Positions 43,013-51,759 of a DNA stretch of 64,000 bases are shown here, piece by piece (positions within the stretch are counted from its first letter, which is position 1; every line of letters begins with the position of its first letter). This stretch comes from Bacillus solitudinis. GTDB lineage: Bacteria > Bacillota > Bacilli > Bacillales > Bacillaceae_D. The stretch lies in NCBI RefSeq assembly GCF_002797395.1, contig NZ_KZ454943.1:4392253-4456252 (forward strand). The letters run 5' to 3'. The position numbers were made by a program, and so were the translations under genes. The notes under the pieces are model-generated. The model saw nothing but the letters and a program-made list of their open reading frames with translations, did not search any database and was not told the DNA's origin.

Positions 43013-44341
43013 TTGAAAAATAACGTTTCAATATTAATACTTTTGTTGTCGTTTGCTGTTTTCTTACTTAGTGCGTGTAGCAGTGATAGTACAGGTAGTT
43101 CTAATACAGAATCAAATAATGGTAATAGTGGGGAAGAAAATGTAAAAATCACTTTTCAGGCTTGGGGTAATCCCGCTGAACTCGATGTTTATCAAAGAGC
43201 GGTGGATGGTTTTATGGATGAAAATCCGAATATTCAAGTTGAATTATTACCTGCACCTGGAGAACAATATGAACAAAAATTAATGACCTCTTTACAGGGA
43301 AGTAGTGGCCCTGATGTATTTTATGCATATGAACCAACAATGGCAAAAATGATTGAATCTGGAGTAGTAGAACCTTTAAATGATTTTTTTGAGTCTGATC
43401 AAAGTTATTCTAAATTAGAGGATTTCCCTGAAGGACTGTATGGCCCTGCTGAAAAGGATGGTATCTATTATGGGGTTGCACCTGATGTAAATCCAATGGT
43501 GATTTATTATAACAAAAAAGTATTTTCCGAAGCTGGAGTAAAGTCGCCACAGGAGTATTATGATGAAGGAAATTGGAATTGGGATAGTTTCGAGGAAGTC
43601 ACAAATCAACTAGTGGAGGCGGGAAAAAAAGGATTTATATTAGAAAATTGGTGGGCTCATTGGTACAGTTGGATTTGGTCAAATGGCGGATTGATTTTTG
43701 ATGAAGAAGGAAAACTAGTATTACATGAAAATGAAAAAGGTCAAGAAGGTATTAAATTCATGGAAAAGCTAGTCAGCGAAGGTAAAGCTGTATACGCAGG
43801 TTCTCTTCCACAAGGGCAAGGTGTAGATGCAATGTTTATGTCTAATCAGGTCGGTATGATATCCGGAGGTCGATGGTTTACACCTCAATTTGATCAAAAT
43901 GCTAATTTAGAATATGACTATATCTATATGCCAAGTAACACAGACAAAACTCAAAACCCTGTAGGTTTACCTGTTGCCTACATGGCTGTTAATCAATCTA
44001 GTAAAAATAAGGACGCTGCGATGAAATTCATCTCATATTATGTTGGACAGCAAGGTCAGGAGGCGAGAACAGGCGAAGGTGGTAGTGCAATGCCCTCTCA
44101 CCCAGCAGCGGATGAAGCGACCTTAGCAACAACTGATTCATCGAAGCATTTGCAGTACTTCTTTGATGCTCGGGATAATGGTTTTACTCATGGGTCAAAT
44201 TTAGCTTTTGATGCTCAGTATCCTGGACTTAGTGCTGATTTAGCTGAAGAAATGGATTTAATGTTTTTAGGAAAGCAAGATGCTGAAACAACAATTACTA
44301 AAGTTATAGACATTATTAAAAAATACGAGGCTGCTCAGTAA
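43013..44341 (+). CDS. Sugar ABC transporter substrate-binding lipoprotein
   Basis: A 442-residue extracellular solute-binding protein family 1 member. Lipoprotein signal ends LLSA-C, followed by a Ser/Asn/Gly linker. Typical phrases: ITFQAWGNPAELDVYQRAVDGF (quoted in part), GPDVFYAYEP, NPMVIYYNKKVF. TTG 43013 follows GGGGGCGG; the upstream TTG 42992 lacks a site. With the GH27 gene downstream it probably binds alpha-galactosides such as melibiose or raffinose. Confidence 0.88.
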   Translation: MKNNVSILILLLSFAVFLLSACSSDSTGSSNTESNNGNSGEENVKITFQAWGNPAELDVYQRAVDGFMDENPNIQVELLPAPGEQYEQKLMTSLQGSSGPDVFYAYEPTMAKMIESGVVEPLNDFFESDQSYSKLEDFPEGLYGPAEKDGIYYGVAPDVNPMVIYYNKKVFSEAGVKSPQEYYDEGNWNWDSFEEVTNQLVEAGKKGFILENWWAHWYSWIWSNGGLIFDEEGKLVLHENEKGQEGIKFMEKLVSEGKAVYAGSLPQGQGVDAMFMSNQVGMISGGRWFTPQFDQNANLEYDYIYMPSNTDKTQNPVGLPVAYMAVNQSSKNKDAAMKFISYYVGQQGQEARTGEGGSAMPSHPAADEATLATTDSSKHLQYFFDARDNGFTHGSNLAFDAQYPGLSADLAEEMDLMFLGKQDAETTITKVIDIIKKYEAAQ

Positions 44342-44354
44342 AATTAAATAATCT

Positions 44355-44390
44355 ACCAGGAAGAGAAAGTACTCTCTTCCTGGTGTTTTA
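44355..44390 (+). terminator. Intra-operon hairpin after the binding protein
   Basis: ACCAGGAAGAGA (44355-44366) pairs perfectly with TCTCTTCCTGGT (44373-44384), then GTTTT. It probably lets some transcripts continue and keeps binding protein in excess over the permeases. Confidence 0.85.
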
Positions 44391-44411
44391 TTCCAAGAGA
44401 GGTGAGTTGAT

Positions 44412-45284
44412 ATGACCAATAGAAAAAGGAATTTATGGGGCTTTATCTTTATAAGCCCTCAGTTAATAGGGTTATTGGCTTTTTCTTTAATTCCGTTAAT
44501 TTATGCTCTGTGGTTAAGCTTCACAGATTGGAACGGTTTTGGAGAGTCAAATTTCATTGGGTTTACTAATTATACTGAGCAATTTCTCAATCCTGATTTT
44601 TGGAAGGCTCTGGTCAATACTGTGTATTATATGATATTAGTTGTACCAATTGGTATTGCAATAGCACTTGTTCTTGCAGTTGCGCTTAATAAAGTTAAGG
44701 GAAAAGAAGTTTATAGGGTTTTCTTTTTCATGCCAGTTGTAACAAGTTCGGTATCTGTAGGGATTATATTTATGTGGATTTTAAATGGTGATTTTGGAAT
44801 TCTCAATCAACTTCTTTCTAATATAGGCGTGGCAGGTCCTCATTGGTTAACAGATACCAATTGGGTCATTCCATCCATTGCACTTCTAAGTATTTGGTGG
44901 GGACTCGGGTATAACATGGTTATCTTTCTTGCTGGTCTACAAGGCATACCAAAAAGTTATTATGAAGCAGCTGAAATGGATGGGGCTAGTTTTGTACAGA
45001 AGTTTCGGCATATCACACTACCTTTACTAACACCTACGACTTTCTTTGTAACAATCATGACAATTATATCTTCGTTTCAGGTGTTTGACCAAGCTTTCGT
45101 CATGACAAATGGGGGTCCTGCAAAAGCGAGTTATACCATGGTTTTTCATATTTATCATCAAGCTTTCGTTGATTTCACAATGGGGAAAAGTGCAGCTGCT
45201 GCTATGATTCTATTTTTAGTAATTTTGACGTTTACACTTATTCAATTTAAGCTACAAGATAGGTGGGTACACTATGGACAATAA
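44412..45284 (+). CDS. Sugar ABC transporter permease (MalF/UgpA type)
   Basis: A 290-residue, six-helix permease of carbohydrate uptake family 1. The EAA motif that docks the ATPase is YEAAEMDGASFVQKFRHITLP (quoted as start YEAAEMDGA). AGAGGTGAGTTGAT site. It overlaps the next permease by 11 bp. Confidence 0.9.
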   Translation: MTNRKRNLWGFIFISPQLIGLLAFSLIPLIYALWLSFTDWNGFGESNFIGFTNYTEQFLNPDFWKALVNTVYYMILVVPIGIAIALVLAVALNKVKGKEVYRVFFFMPVVTSSVSVGIIFMWILNGDFGILNQLLSNIGVAGPHWLTDTNWVIPSIALLSIWWGLGYNMVIFLAGLQGIPKSYYEAAEMDGASFVQKFRHITLPLLTPTTFFVTIMTIISSFQVFDQAFVMTNGGPAKASYTMVFHIYHQAFVDFTMGKSAAAAMILFLVILTFTLIQFKLQDRWVHYGQ

Positions 45285-46158
45285 GATAGAATTAAACAAT
45301 GTTCCTACTCTGAATAGAATAACGAAAAAAAGCAAAGAGATACGAATTGCTAAAGTGTTCTTACATTTAGTGCTTGTCCTTGGCTCATTTGTGATGATAT
45401 TCCCGTTTATCTGGACAATACTAAGCTCATTAAAAGATATGTCTCAAATTTTTGTTATCCCCCCAAAATGGATACCCGATCCTATTGTGTGGAGAAATTA
45501 TGCAGCTTCGCTGAAGGCTATGCCTTTTGCTAATGCTTACTTTAATAGTTTTTATATTACAATAATTATTGTTATTGCTACACTTTTTACGGCTTCGATG
45601 GCTGCATATGCATTTGCTAGAATAAAATTTAAAGGGTCAAATGCACTGTTTATCTTGTTTCTAGCTACAATGATGATACCTAAACAAGTAACAATGATTC
45701 CACTCTACTTAGTAATGGATTGGTTAGGCTGGTTGGATACTCATCTAACATTAATTGTTCCTGGTGCATTATTTAATGCTTTTGCTGTATTCTTACTAAG
45801 GCAATTCGTAATGGGCGTACCAAAAGAGTTAGAAGAAGCTGCAGTGATGGACGGCGCTGGATACTTTAGGATTTATTGGAGTGTCATCTTACCACTTATT
45901 CGCCCAGCATTAGCAGCTATCGGTATATTTACATTTATGGGCGCTTGGAATAACTTTATTGACCCCTTAATTTACTTAAATTCTCCTAGTAATTTTACCG
46001 TACCATTGTTATTAAATCAGTTTAAAGGTTTATATACTGCTGATTGGTCATTGATGATGGCAGGCACGGTTATTTCAATTATTCCTGTGCTTATCGTCTA
46101 TATAATTGCTCAGAAGCAAATCATTGAAGGTATTGCCATTACAGGTGTAAAAGGGTAA
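45274..46158 (+). CDS. Sugar ABC transporter permease (MalG/UgpE type)
   Basis: A 294-residue second permease. The EAA motif reads LEEAAVMDGAGYFRIYW; C-terminus ends GIAITGVKG, typical of MalG-like subunits. It pairs with the upstream permease. No ATP-binding gene is present in the operon, so a shared MsmX-type ATPase encoded elsewhere is expected. Confidence 0.9.
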   Translation: MDNKIELNNVPTLNRITKKSKEIRIAKVFLHLVLVLGSFVMIFPFIWTILSSLKDMSQIFVIPPKWIPDPIVWRNYAASLKAMPFANAYFNSFYITIIIVIATLFTASMAAYAFARIKFKGSNALFILFLATMMIPKQVTMIPLYLVMDWLGWLDTHLTLIVPGALFNAFAVFLLRQFVMGVPKELEEAAVMDGAGYFRIYWSVILPLIRPALAAIGIFTFMGAWNNFIDPLIYLNSPSNFTVPLLLNQFKGLYTADWSLMMAGTVISIIPVLIVYIIAQKQIIEGIAITGVKG

Positions 46159-46278
46159 TTAAAAATTTTGACTTCGGTTAATATGGAGTCTTTTGGATAG
46201 GATATTTATTCTCCATATTAATCGTTAGAAAGAAAATGACAACTTAGTAGAATTTCAGTCGACAATGGAGGGACTATC

Positions 46279-47565
46279 ATGAATCATCACTTATTTGCGC
46301 CAACACCACCAATGGGGTGGAATAGTTGGGATTGTTATGGCGCGAGCGTCACAGAAGAGGAAGTAAAAGGTAATGCAGACTATATGGCAAAGTATTTAAA
46401 ATCCTATGGATGGGACTATATTGTTGTTGATATCCAATGGTACGAACCAACAGCTAATTCATCTTGTTATCATTCTTTTGCTCCGTTAGAGATGGATGAA
46501 TATTCACGTTTACGCCCGGCGATTAATCGTTTCCCTTCAGCTTCAAATGGAAGAGGTTTTAAACCACTGGGCGACTATATACATAGTCTAGGATTGAAAT
46601 TTGGTATTCATATAATGAGAGGTATTCCAAGACAAGCTGTTCATAATAATAGTTCGATTTTAGGAAGTGATGTTAGGGCTAGAGATATTGCTCATCCAAA
46701 TTCAATTTGTCCATGGAATACAGATATGTATGGTATTGATGCATCTAAAAAAGGAGCTCAAGAATACTATAATTCTCTTTTTCAATTATATGCTGAGTGG
46801 GGCGTTGATTATATAAAAGTAGATGATATTGCCGCCTCAAAGCTTTATGATACGCATCTTGATGAAATCAAAATGATTCGTCATGCAATTGATCAATGTG
46901 GGAGAGAGATGGTGTTAAGCTTGTCGCCGGGACCCGCAAAACTTGATTATGCTGAGGAGTTAATAGAAAACTCTAATATGTGGAGAATGACAGATGATTA
47001 TTGGGATCACTGGGATCTACTATATGATATGTTTCAGCGTTGTGAAAAATGGGAGAAGTATGTAGGAATAGGATCGTGGCCCGACTGCGATATGTTGCCA
47101 CTTGGACATATTGGTATACGTTCTGTAGATGGTCCGGGCGGAGATAGAAGGACCCGGTTTACCAAGGATGAACAGCAAACAATGATGACCTTATGGAGCA
47201 TATTCCGTTCTCCGCTTATGTTCGGGGGCGAACTGCGTGACAATGATGAATGGACAACATCCTTGTTAACAAATGTAGAAATTCTAGATGTTCATAAAAA
47301 TAGTCATAGTAATCGTTTGTTAACACGTAAAGACGATTTAGTCGTTTGGACAGCGAAGGCCAAAAACGATGAAACATTTGTTGCGCTTTTTAATTTAAGT
47401 GAAGACACAGCTACTATTAAAGTAGCCTTAGATAAGCTTGGTTTATTTCGGAATCAGCAAGTAAGAGATCTCTGGAGTAGAGAAGACATAGGGGTTACCG
47501 AAAAACATCTTGAGCATCAGCTTTCTCCACATTCTTCAATGCTAGTTAGACTCTCGAACACTTAG
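46279..47565 (+). CDS. Alpha-galactosidase, glycoside hydrolase family 27
   Basis: A 428-residue cytoplasmic enzyme (no signal peptide). GH27 features: PPMGWNSWDCYG at the start, WDYIVVDIQWY, nucleophile Asp in DYIKVDDI, acid/base Asp in WRMTDDYWDHW, then SWPDCDMLPLG and FRSPLMFGGEL. The C-terminal 80 residues are the usual beta domain. It would hydrolyse terminal alpha-galactosyl residues of the imported sugar. GGAGGG site; 120 bp after the permease. Confidence 0.88.
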   Translation: MNHHLFAPTPPMGWNSWDCYGASVTEEEVKGNADYMAKYLKSYGWDYIVVDIQWYEPTANSSCYHSFAPLEMDEYSRLRPAINRFPSASNGRGFKPLGDYIHSLGLKFGIHIMRGIPRQAVHNNSSILGSDVRARDIAHPNSICPWNTDMYGIDASKKGAQEYYNSLFQLYAEWGVDYIKVDDIAASKLYDTHLDEIKMIRHAIDQCGREMVLSLSPGPAKLDYAEELIENSNMWRMTDDYWDHWDLLYDMFQRCEKWEKYVGIGSWPDCDMLPLGHIGIRSVDGPGGDRRTRFTKDEQQTMMTLWSIFRSPLMFGGELRDNDEWTTSLLTNVEILDVHKNSHSNRLLTRKDDLVVWTAKAKNDETFVALFNLSEDTATIKVALDKLGLFRNQQVRDLWSREDIGVTEKHLEHQLSPHSSMLVRLSNT

Positions 47566-47587
47566 AAAGAAGAAAACACATATACAA

Positions 47588-47619
47588 AACCCCCCGTAAT
47601 AAGAAAACAGGGGGTTTCT
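47588..47619 (+). terminator. Terminator of the alpha-galactoside operon
   Basis: AACCCCC pairs with GGGGGTT around a 14-base A-rich loop, followed by TTC. Confidence 0.75.
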
Positions 47620-47749
47620 ATAATTTCCCAATGAATCCAACAGTAATCGGACTTATTTGTTCTTTTCTTCATTCAAACAGGATAAGAGGAGAGATGGTGT
47701 ATTTATTACCTGCTTCTTGAATATAGATAGTTTAGAAAGAAAAGAAAGG

Positions 47750-48279
47750 GTGAATGAATTGGCTATACTATCCCCACCATGGTACACGTTATGGAATGAA
47801 TTAAAGTACTCGGTTGGTAAGGACAACCAAATCCGTATTTTACCACTTGATACGACAACTCATCCCTACGTAATAAAAATCGTTACTGCAAATGAAGAAA
47901 AAGGAAGAGCGTTGACAGCTCTATTAAATTCCTTACACCAGCTTGGAAATATTGCCGTTATAGTGAAAGTGGAAGATAGTAAAGGGTTAGCTTATAAAGC
48001 ATCACCCCTTCATTCCATTAATGACATTTCCCTTTAATAAAAAAGGCATTTCAAGATAATGAATTTTTTGTGGATGTCATTGTTAAGCAGGTAGCTCCTT
48101 ATCCGAATGCACCAACCGTTATCTATCCTGTGTTCAAGCAAGCGGTCATTCAGTTTTTCAACGATGATTTAACAGATGCATTTCAGAATTACAATAATGT
48201 TGCTTCTAATGTTTTTAGTCAGGTGATGGTTAAAGGACTCCTCGGGACGTCTCTTGATTGTTCTACTGACCAAAGCTAA
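47750..48279 (+). pseudogene. Frameshifted hypothetical gene
   Basis: The first half runs from GTG 47750 (or TTG 47759, AAAGGGTG site) to a stop at 48037: LSPPWYTLWNELKYS ... LDTTTHPYVIKIV. The +2 frame then continues KKAFQDNEFFVDVIVKQVAPYP to 48279, with the same style of composition and no separate ribosome site. A single indel in the A-run at about 48040-48046 would rejoin them into one protein of about 175 residues. Family not recognised by name; resembles small Bacillus proteins of unknown function. Confidence 0.6.
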
Positions 48280-48390
48280 TGCTAGATATTAGCTACTTTT
48301 GCTTAAACAATCTACAATTCTTGTGCCTAAAAGGGGTTTGCCATAAGCTTAAACGGAGGCCACCGAAAAAGGCCCTTATAGCTTCGATAA

Positions 48391-48422
48391 ACAAGGATAG
48401 TCGGTATTCTACGATTATCCTT
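48391..48422 (-). terminator. Hairpin at the 3' end of egtD
   Basis: AAGGATAgTCG pairs with CGAtTATCCTT around an 8-base loop, overlapping the egtD stop codon on the minus strand. Confidence 0.55.
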
Positions 48423-49383
48423 TTAAAGGTTCAATATAAGTGACAGCAAAATAACTTTGTGGATCGATCCAAGCTTTACTAAAGTGAAGCCCTGCTTTCT
48501 TTAGGGTTAGCTGGAAATCCTCAAGATCAAATTTATATGAGTTTTCTGTGTGTATCGTTTCTTCAGCAGAAAATGAAAAGCTTTCTTCACCAATCAAAAC
48601 ATCTTGATTGATTTTACTAACAAGATGCATTTCAATTCTACTTTCCTCCTCGTTAAATAATGCACGATGCTCAAATTGCTCCACTTGAAAATTAGCTCCT
48701 AACTCCCGGTTGATACGATGTAAAAGGTTCTTATTGAATGAAGCAGTGACTCCTGCTGCATCATTATAAGCTGCTTCAAGGATTGTTGGTGATTTCTTTA
48801 AATCAATCCCAATCATTAAACCATCCCCTGGATTTAAATACGTTGCTAACTGTTGCAAAAAGTAATTTCTATCGCCCACCTCAAAATTGCCCAGCGTGGA
48901 TCCAAGAAATAAAATAACCTTCTTTTTTCCTTGCTCACGACTTAAAAATGATAACGCTTGAGTATAATCAGCACGAATGGCTTGCACTTCCAATAGGGGA
49001 TTGGTGTCCATTAATTTTTCAACCGTGTTTTCTAAAGCTTCTTCTGAAATATCTATAGGAATATAGCATTTACTCTGTTGTAAAGTTTCCAAGATAAGTT
49101 GAATTTTCTCCTCACTGCCACATCCTAACTCAATTAAAGATGCATCGTTTCCAATAAATGAAGAAATGTCAGAGTGATAGGTTGCTAGAATTTCTTTTTC
49201 GACACGTGTTAAATAATATTCAGGTAATGTAGTGATTTGGTTAAAGAGGCGGCTTCCTTTTACATCGTAAAAAAGCTTTGGATGTAACTGTTTTTGGTTT
49301 TGACTTAACCCCATTAAAACCTCTTCTTTAAAAGAAGAGAGTAGAGGGTTCAAATCAAGAATATCAATAGCTGTCTTGGTCAT
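48415..49383 (-). CDS. egtD: L-histidine N-alpha-methyltransferase
   Basis: A 322-residue SAM-dependent methyltransferase that trimethylates histidine to hercynine, the first step of ergothioneine synthesis. It shows the EgtD pattern: PKLFYDVKGSRLFNQIT, LPEYYLTRVEKEIL, LIELGCGSEEK (SAM-binding glycine loop), YIPIDIS, FLGSTLGNF, and GIDLKKSP. Its ATG overlaps the egtB stop by 4 nt, so the two are translationally coupled. Confidence 0.93.
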   Translation of the reverse strand: MTKTAIDILDLNPLLSSFKEEVLMGLSQNQKQLHPKLFYDVKGSRLFNQITTLPEYYLTRVEKEILATYHSDISSFIGNDASLIELGCGSEEKIQLILETLQQSKCYIPIDISEEALENTVEKLMDTNPLLEVQAIRADYTQALSFLSREQGKKKVILFLGSTLGNFEVGDRNYFLQQLATYLNPGDGLMIGIDLKKSPTILEAAYNDAAGVTASFNKNLLHRINRELGANFQVEQFEHRALFNEEESRIEMHLVSKINQDVLIGEESFSFSAEETIHTENSYKFDLEDFQLTLKKAGLHFSKAWIDPQSYFAVTYIEPLKG

Positions 49384-50612
49384 GTTAATACTCCTTCTTT
49401 GGCTAAGCGAATTCCACTAAACTGCCATCTTTTATTGGGGTGGAAAAAATTACGATAAGTTAACCTTACATGGTTGCGGGGGGTGGCTGCAGAGCCTCCA
49501 CGTAATACCATCTGATTACTCATAAATTTTGCATTGTATTCTCCCAGTGCTCCGTCTGGTTTGGCGCTTTGTGGGTATGGTGTATAAGGACTTCGCGTCC
49601 ATTCCCAGACAGTGCCAAACACATTTTTTACTGATTGATTTCCTTCATTAAATAGCAGATTCTCTAAAAATTTACCCTCAATCAATTCATCTGAAAAAGC
49701 ATGTTCCCATTCTTGTTCGCTTGGAAGTCGATATCCTGCCCATCTTGCATAAGCATCTGCTTCATAGTAACTGACATGAGTAACAGGCTGATTTTTTTCA
49801 ATTGGTTTTAAACCGGAAAGGGTAAAGTGGTACCACGAACCATCGATAAGTTGCCAATATAGAGGACCTTTCCATTTCTGTTCATTGACAATTGACCAGC
49901 CATCAGAAAGCCAATATTCTGGTGATTCATATCCATTATCCTTGATGAATTCGATGTATTCTCCGTTTGTCACAGGTCTGTCGGCAATCTCAAAAGGGTA
50001 AAGATACTGCTTATGAGCCGGTTGCTCATTGTCAAATGAAAAATCAGCCTCATTTGTTCCAATAGTTGCGATTCCCCCCTGAAAAGATAACCATTCAGGT
50101 GGTGAAATAGATGGATTTTCTACTGTCTGATTAATATCTTCTTTATAGACTGGGTGAAGAGGATTCATTGAAAAATTATATTTAATATCCATTATTAGCA
50201 ACTCTTGATGTTGCTGTTCATGCTGGATACCTAGTTGAAGGAGAAAATAAAACTTTTCATCGAGCTCATCGTTTTGTGTGAGAAGAGCATGAATTTCCTC
50301 ATCGACAGCACGCCTATACTCCAACACTTCTTGAACTGAAGGACGAGAAATAAGTCCACGCATTGATTTTGGGAAAGGGGTACTTAATGACTCGTAATAT
50401 GAATTAAACAACTTACGTGCATCTTCTAAGTAAAAGTGATACTTGGGTTTATAATGTATTAATATAAAGTCTTCAAAAAACCAAGTGGTATGAGCTAAAT
50501 GCCACTTGGGAGGACTCACATCTTGCATTGCCTGGATCATGAAGTCTTCTATCTCCAATGGTTCCACAATTTTCAACGTTAAATCTCGCGTCTGTTGATA
50601 TTTTTCTAACAA
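49380..50612 (-). CDS. egtB: Ergothioneine synthase EgtB (sulfoxide synthase)
   Basis: A 410-residue non-haem iron enzyme. Residues 1-150 form the DinB_2 domain with iron ligands in WHLAHTTWFFEDF and H131-EQQ-H135. The C-terminal part is an FGE-sulfatase domain (IATIGTNEADFSFDNEQPAHK in part; WEWTRSPYTPYP; LRGGSAATPRNHVRLTYRNF in part). EgtB joins cysteine or gamma-glutamylcysteine to hercynine with O2. With no egtC beside it, direct cysteine use is plausible. TTG start behind AAAGGAAG. First gene of the egtBD operon. Confidence 0.92.
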   Translation of the reverse strand: MLEKYQQTRDLTLKIVEPLEIEDFMIQAMQDVSPPKWHLAHTTWFFEDFILIHYKPKYHFYLEDARKLFNSYYESLSTPFPKSMRGLISRPSVQEVLEYRRAVDEEIHALLTQNDELDEKFYFLLQLGIQHEQQHQELLIMDIKYNFSMNPLHPVYKEDINQTVENPSISPPEWLSFQGGIATIGTNEADFSFDNEQPAHKQYLYPFEIADRPVTNGEYIEFIKDNGYESPEYWLSDGWSIVNEQKWKGPLYWQLIDGSWYHFTLSGLKPIEKNQPVTHVSYYEADAYARWAGYRLPSEQEWEHAFSDELIEGKFLENLLFNEGNQSVKNVFGTVWEWTRSPYTPYPQSAKPDGALGEYNAKFMSNQMVLRGGSAATPRNHVRLTYRNFFHPNKRWQFSGIRLAKEGVLT

Positions 50613-50667
50613 TAACTTCCTTTCTAGTAAGTGAACTCTAATATTAACCCCTCCTTTTTTAGTTCTA

Positions 50668-50692
50668 TTACCTAAGCAACATCTCTTTAAAC
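50668..50692 (-). promoter_or_regulatory. Possible SigB-type promoter of egtB
   Basis: Reading the minus strand, GTTTAA (50692-50687, perfect -35) is followed after 13 bases by AGGTAA (50673-50668; two mismatches to GGGTAT). It lies about 55 bp upstream of egtB. Confidence 0.35.
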
Positions 50693-50774
50693 CATAAAAA
50701 GACCTCTAGAGTGACGAAACGGTGGTCTGCTCTTACGAGTTGTTTGGTAACTTTATTCATTAATTGATGCTCTT

Positions 50775-50909
50775 ATGCTTAACTATTCATTCAGTCAAGA
50801 TATTATGGTCTGGATTTATTTATACGCGTGGGGGGGAATAATAATTTGGAGTTTAGTATCAGGATTTACGTTGCTCACTACTATGCGGCACATAAATGCA
50901 CCAGTTTAG
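50775..50909 (+). CDS. Possible 44-residue membrane peptide
   Basis: ATG 50775 to TAG 50909 would encode a peptide with one or two hydrophobic stretches (IMVWIYLYAWGGIIIWSL). No clear ribosome site precedes it, which weakens the call. It ends overlapping the 3' end of the minus-strand gene by 4 bp. Only the amino-acid pattern supports it. Confidence 0.25.
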   Translation: MLNYSFSQDIMVWIYLYAWGGIIIWSLVSGFTLLTTMRHINAPV

Positions 50910-51064
50910 CTTTTTTCTTTTGAATCGAGATACGCATCAAGCGATTCATCCAGTAACGTTTCACGGCGGGGATCTTCATTCACATCTGAATCTACTTCGA
51001 GTTCTTGGCTAATGCTGTATGCTTTGTTTAAATGATTTTTACGATGATTCGTTTTATGAGTCAT
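50906..51064 (-). CDS. Small acidic hypothetical protein, 52 residues
   Basis: Begins MTHKTNHRKNHLNKAYS, then turns acidic (ELEVDSDVNEDPRRETLLDESLD). ATG 51064 follows TAGGAGAATCA. Hydrophilic, probably disordered; small proteins of this kind are common in Bacillus. Not recognised. Confidence 0.6.
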   Translation of the reverse strand: MTHKTNHRKNHLNKAYSISQELEVDSDVNEDPRRETLLDESLDAYLDSKEKS

Positions 51065-51159
51065 ATATTGATTCTCCTATAGTAGTTATTTTAGTTTAGT
51101 ATCAACAATTCAGGCTGAAATATTCGCTTTGGTATCTTTTTAGGAGAGTGAAAAATAAA

Positions 51160-51186
51160 AAGATTGAGGGGATTATCCTCAATCTT
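51160..51186 (-). terminator. Terminator of the 72-residue protein gene
   Basis: AAGATTGAGG (51160-51169) pairs with CCTCAATCTT (51177-51186). On the minus strand a T-rich run follows. Confidence 0.85.
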
Positions 51187-51210
51187 CTGACATAGCTATA
51201 CGGGATTCTA

Positions 51211-51429
51211 TTACTTGTACTTATTTTCACTTGAAGACTCATTTTTTGTTTTATGTTTTTCTTTTTCCTCACGCCGCTCTATTTTTAAATCTTCCATTGG
51301 AATGGGGTCAACATTTTGTTGACTTTCAAACTGGTCAAATAGGCTTTCTTTTTCTGTTGGATATTGTTCTGGGTGGTCCATGTTTTTTTTCTCTCTTGGT
51401 TTCTTTTTAGCTTTATCTTCATTTACCAT
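51211..51429 (-). CDS. Hydrophilic hypothetical protein, 72 residues
   Basis: A Lys/Glu-rich, probably disordered protein (MVNEDKAKKKPREKK ... IERREEKEKHKTKNESSSENK in part). ATG 51429 follows AAGAGGTGATATTA. No known domain. Has its own terminator. Confidence 0.6.
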   Translation of the reverse strand: MVNEDKAKKKPREKKNMDHPEQYPTEKESLFDQFESQQNVDPIPMEDLKIERREEKEKHKTKNESSSENKYK

Positions 51430-51759
51430 TAATATCACCTCTTATTGGTTGTTTACCTTTTATACATAGAAATAAAACATAGTGATTCAGCAAAATATAA
51501 GCTAGAGAAACTTTTTTACCCTAAATATCCAACTTGACAGTAGAGGGAACATTTCCAATCATCATTAAAATCGTTCAGGTAAATTCCCATCATAAGTTTT
51601 TTATATGATTGATATAAGTAAAAGCAATTTGACTCATATGAATAATGGAGATACGATTAAATAAATTAATATATAATTAGTAAGTGGTAAGTAAATTGAA
51701 ACAATCAATGAAATAATAAGATGTCCTGAATGTAGGATTCCTTTGTGAGGTGGATTTTT
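51430..51759. other. 330-bp intergenic region upstream of cysJ
   Basis: Very AT-rich. It must contain divergent promoters for the 72-residue protein and cysJ. No S-box, T-box leader or convincing operator was seen. Confidence 0.5.

Noticed and set aside
49380-50612. SenA (selenoneine synthase) instead of EgtB
   Set aside because: It is directly coupled to egtD and there is no SenB-like selenosugar synthase beside it; EgtB is the simpler call, although sequence by eye cannot fully separate them.
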